Source: Synchiropus splendidus (Eukaryota; Chordata; Actinopteri; Syngnathiformes; Callionymidae). From it: 64,000 nucleotides of DNA. The notes under the pieces were generated by a model. The model had not been told where the DNA came from and searched no databases. It saw nothing but the letters and a program-made list of their open reading frames with translations. Below are positions 1 to 8,737 of this stretch, one piece after another. Location: assembly GCF_027744825.2 (NCBI RefSeq), contig NC_071348.1, positions 15,719,563-15,783,562 on the forward strand, in the 5' to 3' direction. How positions within the stretch are numbered: position 1 is the first letter of the stretch; the number at the start of each line of letters is the position of its first letter. Made by a program: the position numbers and the translations under genes.

Positions 1-2703
1 TCACGCGACCAAACATGGTAGTGAGAATAGATGGCGGCAAAGTGGGTGGCGCACCACGCGACCAAATATGGTAATGAGCATAGTGGGCGGCGCGTCACGC
101 GACCAATTTTTGTAATGAGCAAAGTAGGCGGAGCGTCACACAACCAAATATGGTAATGGACCACGTGGGCGGCGCGTCACACGACCAAATTTGGTAATGA
201 ATAACATGGGTGGCGCGTCACACAACCAAATATGATATTGAACAAAGTGGGTGGCGCGTCACGCGACCAAATATGGTAATGAGAAAAGTGGGCGGCGCGT
301 CACGTGACCATATATGGTGATGTAGAAAGTGGGTCGCGCGTCACGTGACCTAATATTGTAATGAGTAAAGTAGGCGGAGCGTCACACAACCAAATATGGT
401 ATTGAACAACGTGGGCAGCGCGTCACATGACCAAATTTGGTAATGAACAACATGGGCGGCGCGTCACACAACCAAATATAGTAATGATCAAAGAGGGCGT
501 CGCGTCACGCGACCAAACATGGTAGTGAGAATAGATGGCGGCAAAGTGGGCGGCGCGTCACGCGACCAATTTTTGTAATGAACAAAGTAGGTGGAGCGTC
601 ACACAACCAAATATGGTAATGGACAACGTGGGCGGCGCGTCACACGACCAAATTTGGTAATGAATAACATGGGTGGCGCGTCACACAACCAAATATGATA
701 TTGAACAAAGTGGGTGGCGCGTCACTCGACCAGATATGGTAATGAGCAAAGTGGGCGGCGCGTCACACCAACAAATATGGTAATGAGCAAAGTTGGTAGC
801 CCGTCACGTGACCAAATATTGTAATGAACAAAGTAGGCGGTGCGTCACACAACCAAATAGGGTAATGAACAAAGTGGGCCGCGCGTCACGCGACCAAATA
901 TTGTAATGAGCAAATTAGGCAAAGCGTCACACAACCAAATATGGTAATGAACAAAGTGGACGCCGCGTCACACGACCAAATATGGTAATGAACAAAGTGG
1001 GAGGCGTGTCACGTGACCAAATATGATGAAGAACAAAGTCGGCGGCGCGTCACATGATCAAATATGGTAATGAACAAAGTGGGAGTCGCCTCACGCAACC
1101 AGATATGGTTATGAGCAAATTGAACGGTGCGTTGAACCACCAAATAAGGTTATTCGCAAAGTGGGCGGCGCGTCATGCCACCAAATATGGTAAAGAACAA
1201 AGTGGGCGGCGCGTCACACACCCAAATATAGTAATGAACAAAGAGGGCGGCGCGTCATGCGACCAAATATGGTAATGAACAAAGTGGGTCACGCGTCACG
1301 CAACCAAATAAGGTAATGAGCAAAGTGGGCGGCACGTCACGCCGACAAATATGGTTATGAGCAAAGTGGGCGGCGCGTCACGCGACCAAATATTGTAATG
1401 AGCAAAGTAGGCGGTGCGTCACACAACCAAATATGGTAATTAGCTAAGTGCGCAGTGCGTCATGGGACCAAATATTGTAATGATCAAAGTGGACTGCGCG
1501 TTGCACGACCAAACATGGTAATGCACAAAGTGAGGGCCGCATCACGTGACCAAATAATGTAATAAGCAAAGTGGGTGTCCCGTCACGCAACCAGATATGC
1601 TCATGAGCAAAGTGGGCGGCGCGTCACACAACCAAACATGGAAATGAGTAAAGTCGGCGGCAAAGTGGGCGTCGTATCACATTACCAAATATGGTAATGA
1701 GCAAAGTGGCCTGCAAAGTGGGGGCCACATCACGTGACCAAATGTGGTGAAAAGCAAAGTGGGCGTCGTGTCACGCGACCAAATATGGTAATGCGCAAAG
1801 TGGGGGGCGTGTCACGTGACAAAATATGGTAATGTGCAAAGTGGGCGGCAATGTGGGCAGCAATGTGATCGACCAAACATGGTTATGAACAAAGTGGCCG
1901 GCGCGTCACGCGACCAAATATGGTAATGAACAAAGTGGGCAGTGCGTCAGTCGGCCAAATATGGAAATGAGCCAAGTGGGTCGCAAAGTGGGCAGTGCGT
2001 CACGGGACCAAATATGCTCATGAGCAAAGTGGGCGGCGCGTTACACGACCAAATAATGTAATGAGCAAAGTGGGCGGCAAAGTGGATTGCAAAGTGGGCG
2101 GCAAAGTGGGCGGCGCGACCAAATTTTGGATTGAGAAAATTGGGTGGCCCATTACAGAACCAAATATGATATTGAGCAAAGATGGCGGGGTGTCACGCGA
2201 CCATATATGGTACTGAGCAAAGTGGGGTCCATATCACGTGACCAAATCCGGTAATACGCAAAGTTGGCGTCGCGTCAAGCAACCAGACATGGTTATAAGC
2301 AATGTGTGCGGCGCGTTACACGACCAAATATGGTAATGCACATAGTAAGTGCAGCATCACTTGACCAAATATTTTAATAAGCAAAGTGGGCGTCGCTTGA
2401 CGCAACCAGATATGGTCATGAGCAAAGTGAGCGTCAAAGTGGGCGGCGTGTCACGCGACCATATATGTTACTGAACAAAGATGGCGGGGCGTTACACGAC
2501 TAAATATGGTAATGAGCAAAGATGGCGGGGCTTCATGTGACCAAATATGGTAATGAACTAAGTGGGCGGCGTGTCACGCGACCAAATATGGTGTTGAGCA
2601 AAGTTGGTTGCAAAGTAGGCGTCAAAGTGGGCGCAGCATCACATGACAAATATGGTAATGAGCAAAGTGGGCTGGCACATCACGTGACCTAATATGGTAA
2701 TGA
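1..2703. repeat. 41-bp GC-rich minisatellite array
   Basis: Tandem array of about 65 diverged units with a period of 41 bp, measured between successive ACCAAAT landmarks (61, 102, 143). A typical unit has a GGCGGCGCGTCACGCGACC half, rich in CpG, and an AAATATGGTAATGAGCAAAG half. Some units carry an extra 10-12 bp GGCGGCAAAGTG insert, for example near 30, 540, 1650, 1840, 2070-2110 and 2420. Blocks are duplicated: the stretch starting at 7 recurs near 511. The array runs off the left edge. The short ORFs at 1054-1275 and 1995-2216 only translate the repeat. Confidence 0.93.
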
Positions 2704-3205
2704 TGCAATTCTCACTACAAACACCACACCTTGCTTACTTTTGCAGAACCCATTGTATAATTTGGTGAAGCAAGACGAAGCACTTATGATATGTTTTTTG
2801 AATCATAATGCTGTTCATGAATGTGCCTTGATGTTTTGTAAAACATTTAAATGCACACTTTTTCCTCTTTCAGAATACAGTCAGATGGTTGGACAAGGTG
2901 GTTATCAGCCAGTCACAAGTGTCCTGTTTTGTCATTACGTCATGTGGATATTTAATGCAAATATACAGCTTCACTGTGGATGTGTTTAGTCGATTTTATC
3001 ATATTGCAATTGGGAAAGCAACAATGCGTAACATTTAGACATAAATACATTATTTTCATGTTTTCTGAGAAGACAGGTTTCTGTATGAACGGTCACAAAT
3101 CCCGGAGTCAGACTCTCCAACTCTCCTACGACTGTGTAAATTCTCTGGGCGAGTGCATCCATCCATGGTTATATCACGTACAGGTGATGGAAGTTTCTTT
3201 TTTAA
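2704..3205. other. Non-repetitive spacer, no gene seen
   Basis: About 500 bp of AT-rich sequence between the minisatellite and the DIRS relic. Two short overlapping ORFs (2741-2989, 2980-3213) show no recognisable motif and are probably chance. No RNA gene or clear regulatory motif was found. Confidence 0.5.
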
Positions 3206-4178
3206 CTACTTAAAATTTTTACTTCTACAGTCTAGATTAAGGGTTATGGTTAGGTTTAGGTCTGTGCAGTCCGACGCCCTCAGAGAGAACCAGAGGGGAC
3301 ATTTTGCATTCGCTTTTGTAGCGAACAGATGAGTAATCCGAACCGGCTCCAAACAGATGTTATAATTCGAGGCGACAGCTCCCACTCCTGCATCAGGGCA
3401 CCCCCTCAGGACATACCGTCTGCTCCCACATTGAGCAACACCGGGACGTGACGTGCTCTCAGTGACAGCAGATGACTGTCCGCCTATTCTAAGATGGATG
3501 CTGCCACCTTGTGGAGAGTGGGTGACCTGACACCACCTTGTCTGTTCAGGTACGCTACAGCAGTCGAGTTGTCCGACCTGATCATGAGATGGTGCCTTTC
3601 CACGTGAGGAGCAAAGTGGCGAAGAACTAGGTCCACCGCCATCAACTCTAAAACATTTATGTGGCGGACCTGACCAGACTCCACCCACGCTGTCTCCGTC
3701 CAGCGCCTTGCCCCAGCCCGACAGGGACGCGTCTGTGAACATGTGAAGATATCGTGGGACACAACTGATCGGCATGCCCCTTATCAGACGTGCGCGAGAG
3801 TCCCAGAACATCAGATCCCGACGTGCCTGTCCGGACAGCACCAGACAGCGATTCTTGTTTTTCACTGGGTCCAGCTTCAAGCGGCTGAACTGGGTGCGCT
3901 GCAGACATGAGCCGCGACATGACATTGCAGGCTCTCACACGGGCGTTGTCTCTGGCTGTCGCTATTTGATCGAGCCACCTCATCATCAAAAAAACCCATC
4001 TCCGTGTCTTCCTGATCCACTCTCGCCCCTTTTTTTTTAATAAAGACGAGACTTCCTGGTCGAGACATTCTCTCTCCTGCACTGTGCAGGGTGGAGAGAC
4101 AAAATGCCCGAACCTCCCGCGTGAGCCACACTCGTCCGCTAGGGGTCGCACAAAATGGTCGGTCGTCATTTTCCCCAC
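3206..4178 (-). pseudogene. DIRS-type retrotransposon pol relic (RNase H)
   Basis: Read on the minus strand, overlapping frames preserve pieces of a DIRS-like polyprotein. The clearest is 3762-3484, containing VLELMAVDLVLRHFAPH, then a DNSTAVAYLNRQGG motif, the typical RNase H signature of DIRS-family elements that use a tyrosine recombinase. Upstream (about 4131-3877) is a segment resembling the start of the RT region (CTVQERECLDQEV, LLKKK), but the RT palm with its Y-x-D-D box is missing. The preserved pieces lie in different frames, so at least one internal deletion and several frameshifts are present. No tyrosine recombinase is visible, so the 3' part is lost or lies elsewhere. A T-run at 4029-4038 (A-run on the coding strand) marks one decayed point. 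Not functional. Confidence 0.75.
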
Positions 4179-4257
4179 ATCAGAACCGGTGGTCCGTGAA
4201 GATGGTGACGTCGTAACTCCTACTCGGAAAACGCGTCGACAAGCAGGAACCGTTGTA

Positions 4258-4761
4258 TTAGGCCACAGGGGTCAAGCCAGGACTGCAGAACCACGTGCAA
4301 GTACATGAATTACCAGGCAGAGAATACTTTTGGGATTTTTCATTGAATCTGAAGTCAGATGAAGGAGTCTTTCGTCTCCTCCCTCCGTGGAGCACCGCTG
4401 CTGGAAGGGCCTGGTCTCGGGCTAGCTCACCTCCTGTTCGTGGGTCCATGATGGTTGCCGCCTCACTGCTCTCCTCCTGGCGTGGACCCCTTCGGTCCTC
4501 CCTGCAATCGGACTGGGAACTAGGCCGCTTGCACGGGGGAGGCGCCTGCCTCTTCTCCGTGCCCACTTTCAGCATGCCAGAAAGCGGGGCCGCCGTCTTC
4601 CGTGAGCTCTCCAGCTTCTCCAAATGTTCGGTGATCCCCTCACCTTGTAGGAAGGCTGCCATCGTTACCTGGGCCTCCTGTAGCTCCTCCCTAGTCAGGT
4701 CCTCTTTGCTGTACAGCATCCTGTCCATCGAGCAGGCCAAGAGCGACATGTTGATGGCCAT
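4258..4761 (-). pseudogene. DIRS gag-like fragment
   Basis: A 167-aa minus-strand ORF directly upstream (in the coding direction) of the DIRS pol relic. It has a helical, charged N-terminal half (SKEDLTREELQEAQVTMAAFL) followed by a basic, Pro/Arg-rich stretch, as expected for the C-terminal part of a DIRS gag-like ORF1. Position and strand agree with the pol relic and support one 5'-truncated element. The last ~30 residues run into DNA that may be a decayed junction. The assignment rests mainly on context, since ORF1 of these elements is poorly conserved. Confidence 0.5.
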
Positions 4762-4769
4762 GCCGTGAA

Positions 4770-5290
4770 AACCCTCTATACTACTATTTCATCAAGACCC
4801 ACAAAAGAGTCTCGGTCGAAACAGAAAAATCTAAGCATCATATACATAAACCGATCAGGTAACACAAAGGCAAAGAATATAGCATGATGTGATCAAAACA
4901 TAACAAAAGCTTTTCATTATTTTTAAATCTTGCAATGTACTGTGGAATAACAGGTAACATGTGCAAACGTCATAATACTATTTCAATGACACCCACAAAA
5001 GAATTTGGGCCAAAACAAAAAAAAAAAAAAAAAAAGAAACAAGTGTCATATACATAAACCGAGTGGGTAGTATGACAATAAAGAATAAATTGCCCCTAGA
5101 AATGTGAGCAAAACTCTACAGACACTTTTATTATTATAAAAATAGCAATTTACATAAGAATTGCACGCGAGATGAGCAAACGTCACAATACAAGTAGTTC
5201 ATCGAGACCCACACTAAAAAAATAAAAAGAAAAATAGAACGGATGTTCGCCATATTTTGTGTTCAGACAGCGGAGAAACCTGAAAGCTAT
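4770..5290. repeat. Three diverged ~200-bp tandem repeats with A-runs
   Basis: Segments starting near 4773, 4970 and 5186 share an ATACTA/ATACAA block, a TTCATCAAGACCCACA-like block (4790, 4985, 5200) and A-rich tails; the first two also share CATATACATAAACCGA. A pure A-run occurs at about 5020-5038. This may be the flank of the DIRS element or an independent decayed repeat. No coding potential. Confidence 0.55.
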
Positions 5291-5649
5291 TGAGAAGTAA
5301 AATATACCAAGGTGACGTTTTTTGAAACATTTCTGTCAAATGGATTGACAAACTTCATTATTGCATGTTTTTCAGTGAGACTGGGTTGTCAGTGACGTGA
5401 CCTTCCCAACCCGACCCTTTGAGGACCAGTTTTCCCACCACAGGGTTAATGCCTTTGGTTCAAGAACAACGATCAGTTTGGGATATGATTTGAAACTTTG
5501 AGTTATCACAGTTCATCTCAACAATGCTCACTACTACCTGTCATGTTCCGTTCATCAGTGCGTTCATTAAAAAATACTTGAACTGTTCATGGCACTCGAT
5601 GTTTCGGTGTCTTTCATGCCATCATTTGAAAAAAAGGCTTGTCATGTAT
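5291..5649. other. AT-rich spacer, nothing recognised
   Basis: About 360 bp without an ORF, repeat or RNA gene I can support. Confidence 0.4.
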
Positions 5650-5800
5650 CTGCAGTGTGGTGGTTAACACATCTGCCCAACGTGTGGAAGGTCCTCGGCT
5701 TGAAACCAAGCACAAACCACTTTGGCTTCGTACAGAGGGGAACCCTGACAACTTGCCTGTGATTTCCACCATATTATCCACCCCTCTGGAACTCGGATTG
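5650..5800 (+). repeat. tRNA-derived SINE-like relic
   Basis: The stretch contains TGGTTAACACATCTG, matching an RNA polymerase III A-box pattern, and about 35 bp later GGTCCTCGGCTTGAAACC, close to a B-box (GGTTCGANTCC type). This arrangement is typical of tRNA-derived SINEs in fish genomes. The B-box is mutated, so it is likely an old inactive copy. The small ORFs over it (5639-5866 + and 5664-5858 -) are probably chance. Confidence 0.45.
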
Positions 5801-6458
5801 AAACCTCTGATAAAAAGTGCTGAACAAACGAAAAAGTCTCACAAACCCTTGATGACAATGTCTTGAGTTGACGTGTGGTTCAAAATCTGAATCAAACCAG
5901 TTTTTAATTGAGTTATGGTGGTCCTGTTGTATATACTGGAAATTCGAAAATATTATAATCAAAACCTGCTAAATAATATTTGATATTATTTCTGTTTTAA
6001 TCATTGATGAACCTGCTAAATAATATTTGATATTATTTCTGATTTTTATCATTGACTGTTTGATGTTTGAACTTTAGTGAACCTGTATGCTTTTGACCGT
6101 GAACGTTTGAACTCACGAACAGCTGTGTGCTTTGAACTAAGAATGACCTTGTAAGCGCGCTCGTTTGAAGTCATGTGCAGGTGGCCATCTTGAACTTAGT
6201 TTGAACTTGTAAGCGCACGTGCTGACAAAGATGGAGTAGATGTACTGACCTAATATGGTAAACCGGGCATCATTGACGCAAATAATGATGCAAGTGCTGA
6301 TGTAATTGACACTAATATGATCTATCACCAAACATGTATCCTTTTGAGGGAAGGACTTCAAAGGCCATCTGGAGAAAAACAAGATAAGATAAAGATATGA
6401 TTAATTACCTTGGCATGAGAAACGGACGTCGGTATGTCTTCAAGGCCATGTGTGTGGC

Positions 6459-6466
6459 TATATAAG
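6459..6466 (+). promoter_or_regulatory. TATA box of 5' LTR
   Basis: TATATAAG, placed about 535 bp into the LTR and followed by a GC-richer start region. It is conserved at 24141-24148 in the 3' LTR. Transcription would begin about 25-30 bp downstream, near 6490. Confidence 0.75.
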
Positions 6467-6825
6467 CGCTCGGAGATGTGACCCTGTGTTCTTGCTCTTT
6501 TTGGCTCTTCGCCCGCGTCTGTCCGCCGTAAGGTCTTGTATCTTATCTTGGGACGGTGCTATTGCTATTTGCTCTCAGACTATCTGATTTTAACTCATCT
6601 TTTATTTTTCTCTTACTATTTTTGAATTAATTCTTTTTATTGCATGTATTTTGATTATATGGTTTTTGAAGTGTTTTTGATTATATGGTTTTTGAAGTAT
6701 ATGTACTAGTACCAGCGTCTGGCGATACCCTTGAGTTTATGGATTTTATTATTCTTGGTTGACTTTGCTGTTTTTACTATTCTTTTATTAATATTTTGAA
6801 GAATCATTTTTGTGACAAAAAACAT

Positions 6826-6831
6826 AATAAA
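6826..6831 (+). terminator. Poly(A) signal AATAAA in 5' LTR
   Basis: AATAAA in the context CATAATAAAATTG, conserved at 24571-24576 in the 3' LTR, where it would end proviral transcripts. It lies about 335 bp after the inferred start site, implying an R region of about 350 bp. Confidence 0.7.
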
Positions 6832-6928
6832 ATTGAGTACGAATTAAGTACTGAAAAGGCACAACGGCGTTGATCCCTGACTACTAAAGAATCAACTGGC
6901 TGCTACCTACTACCATCAATTGGGTCAT

Positions 6929-6936
6929 AGGTGAGT
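6929..6936 (+). promoter_or_regulatory. Candidate major splice donor AG|GTGAGT
   Basis: A perfect donor consensus, AG at 6929-6930 followed by GTGAGT at 6931-6936, about 100 bp after the poly(A) signal and inside the LTR. It is conserved in the 3' LTR (cut after 24675). It could supply the common 5' exon for spliced pol, env and accessory messages. Use is inferred from sequence only. Confidence 0.5.
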
Positions 6937-7411
6937 TATTGTTTGATTTCCTCCTGTTGCACATGTAATGAGTGTCTCACATGGTAGCATTATTCCATCC
7001 TGAATTATTGTGTCAATGATTAGGTGGTAGTTTTAGGCATTAATGGGGAAAATGTTATTTGAAAGGAATGGATTGAGGATCTGATCATGAGTCCCTAAAC
7101 GAAGTTAAGTAAAGAGACTACGGTAAGAGGTGTAGCATTGTAAGGTCAAGAACCTGTTTCTTAACAGGTCGGGCTAATTAAATAACCCGCTCAGTGAAGC
7201 GCCGACACTACTCACTAATATAATAAGGTACAGATGATACGCTTATTATAGTCTTAGAACCGTGTCCGCAACAAGAGGCTGACTGAGTTGACCACCCGAG
7301 GGGCCCTTTACCAGAGAGGCAAAGGGAGGTAGTGTGCTCGGAACTAGGGACGGCTTATGTTATAGCCAATCGCCTTGTACACAAGACCTTGAAAACCTAA
7401 ACCCGACGACA

Positions 7412-7429
7412 TGGCGCCCGAACAGGGAC
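7412..7429 (+). other. Primer-binding site, tRNA-Lys3 type
   Basis: TGGCGCCCGAACAGGGAC directly follows the LTR terminal CA. It is an 18-nt perfect match to the complement of the tRNA-Lys3 3' end, the primer used by HIV-1 and several other lentiviruses. Mammalian foamy viruses use a lysine tRNA too, but the Lys1,2 isoacceptor. Confidence 0.95.
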
Positions 7430-7861
7430 ATGATTGAAAAACGTACAATCTTTTTGTGAGTAACTGGACCACAGATTAAAATTCTGGCCGGAAAAGTTCG
7501 GTAGTGAATAGATGGATCCTACAATCTCTGAGTTTTGAATCAAAGATATAGATTCAGGCTCTATCACTCGACAACGTACGATTGTGTTGATTCTACAATT
7601 TACCGAGAGACTGTCCCTTGGGACTGATCACCCCAAGCAGGATAGTTAAAGTATTAAGGTAATTGTAGTACGACTATATAATATAGCTGGAATACAGAAG
7701 TACAGCAAAAAGTCCCGTGAGGCCTTATAACGGGCACCCCATGGTAAGGAGTCCGCTAAGGACAACTTGGGAACTGCAGCAGGAAGCAGCGGCATAGTTC
7801 GGGAAACTGTTCATAGCCGGTAAAGTGAATTTCTTAAAAATAATTTGACTGAGATTGAAAA
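7430..7861 (+). other. Proviral leader between PBS and first ORF
   Basis: 432 bp without an ORF of note, where the packaging and dimerisation signals would be expected. I can point to no specific structure by eye. It ends in GAGATTGAAAA just before the macro-ORF ATG, giving that ATG a strong context. Confidence 0.5.
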
Positions 7862-8713
7862 ATGGAAATGAGCAAAGAGGTTGTGCCAAAAAGTGGTGGA
7901 GCTCTTACGAGAAGAGCTTCCATAGCCGAGTCTGAGGTTGTGACTGCTCCCCCTTATATGTGGGTAATGGGGTCCTTTCTGATAATCGATACACGATTAG
8001 AAAACCAGGAATTTTGGGATATCCTGACACCCGGCTCGTATACGCTTCTGAACCCACGAAGATGTCCGAGACCAACCGATAGTGCGGGGGTAGCTTGTTG
8101 GGTAAAAGAAAAATTTGGTGAACAAGTCGAGAAGTTTGATCAAGAATACTCTGAGAACTGGGAACCAGGCGAGGCATGTCCTCTGGACACAGGGGAGTCG
8201 AAATTACAAACGATATCAATGGCCCATTACATGCCATACGACGTCAAGAACCACGAGGGCTCCTTTAAGGTGCTTTCAGAAACTTATTACAACTCCTTGA
8301 GCCATGCTAAAACGGAAGCTGTCATAATTCCTGTCTTCGTAACCGGTGTGTTTAATTACCCTCTCGAGAAGGCAGTGCAAACTTGTCTTGAACATGCTCA
8401 ACATTGGGTGAACTATAACTTTGAATCCGCCCGAATGGTGATCCTCTTGGCCTCCGAGGCTGGGCTACGGCAGGAAATTATCAAACAACTGGTAGAGAGG
8501 ATTCAGGTGTATCCGGTGAAAGTTCAGGATTATGCAGCGACTCACAGTTGTCCACTTGATGCAACCTTGCTTGATGGTTTAATGAAGAAGCCCAAAGTGA
8601 GCAAGTTGTATAAGGAGTCTACCCATGACCATGACGCAGGGAGTATTACTGAAAGTTTTGTGAGTCAATACCAGCACTACCCAAGCCCTGCTAGGCCGGG
8701 GATTTATCCCTGA
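7862..8713 (+). CDS. Macro-domain-like protein in gag-leader position
   Basis: A 283-aa intact ORF; its ATG has A at -3 and G at +4. Residues ~35-215 read as a macro domain, the fold that binds ADP-ribose and in some families removes it from proteins. The landmarks occur in family order: a TLLNP strand (61-65), a GVACWVKEKFG helix (76-86), a GESKL strand after CPLDT (107-115), the helix ETYYNSLSHAK (140-150), the strand VIIPVF with loop TGVFNYP (161-167), the helix LEKAVQTCLEHAQHW and the final strand MVILLASE (192-199). TGVFN corresponds to the phosphate-binding loop. The second Asn of the usual NAAN motif is not seen (N64-P-R-R) and the glycine-rich loop is reduced to SAG, so binding is more likely than hydrolysis. 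The last ~65 residues match nothing I know. It lies 24 bp upstream of, and in frame with, gag (single TGA at 8711). A capture from a host or viral macro gene is an inference. Confidence 0.7.
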   Translation: MEMSKEVVPKSGGALTRRASIAESEVVTAPPYMWVMGSFLIIDTRLENQEFWDILTPGSYTLLNPRRCPRPTDSAGVACWVKEKFGEQVEKFDQEYSENWEPGEACPLDTGESKLQTISMAHYMPYDVKNHEGSFKVLSETYYNSLSHAKTEAVIIPVFVTGVFNYPLEKAVQTCLEHAQHWVNYNFESARMVILLASEAGLRQEIIKQLVERIQVYPVKVQDYAATHSCPLDATLLDGLMKKPKVSKLYKESTHDHDAGSITESFVSQYQHYPSPARPGIYP

Positions 8714-8737
8714 GGTGAACTCCAAAATGTTCAATCG

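Larger units (their letters stand above)
5925..7411 (+). repeat. 5' LTR (1487 bp)
   Basis: Begins TGTTGTATATACTGG and ends CCGACGACA, matching 23607-25157 along its length. TG...CA ends are standard for retroviral LTRs. Probable U3 runs from 5925 to about 6485 (TATA at 6459), R to about 6850 (AATAAA at 6826), then U5. It has internal tandem repeats: a ~32-bp block at about 5963-5995 and 6009-6041, and a TTGATTATATGGTTTTTGAAG block at 6651 and 6676. Minus-strand ORFs inside it (5774-5962, 6137-6382) are chance. Confidence 0.95.

Noticed and set aside
1054..2216. Two 73-aa ORFs in the left array
   Set aside because: Direct translations of the 41-bp minisatellite.
1..2703. CRISPR array
   Set aside because: Units are contiguous diverged tandem repeats without unique spacers, and the context is vertebrate.
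3774..4768. Plus-strand ORFs at 3774, 4084 and 4295
   Set aside because: Opposite-strand shadows of the DIRS relic.
6137..6382. Minus-strand 81-aa ORF present in both LTRs (6137-6382, 23819-24064)
   Set aside because: Conserved only because the LTRs are copies; no motif and no start or promoter evidence.
7412..7429. Lentivirus assignment from the Lys3 primer site
   Set aside because: PBS type alone is not diagnostic; gag lacks zinc knuckles, pol has its own +1 ATG, and env has a foamy-type leader.
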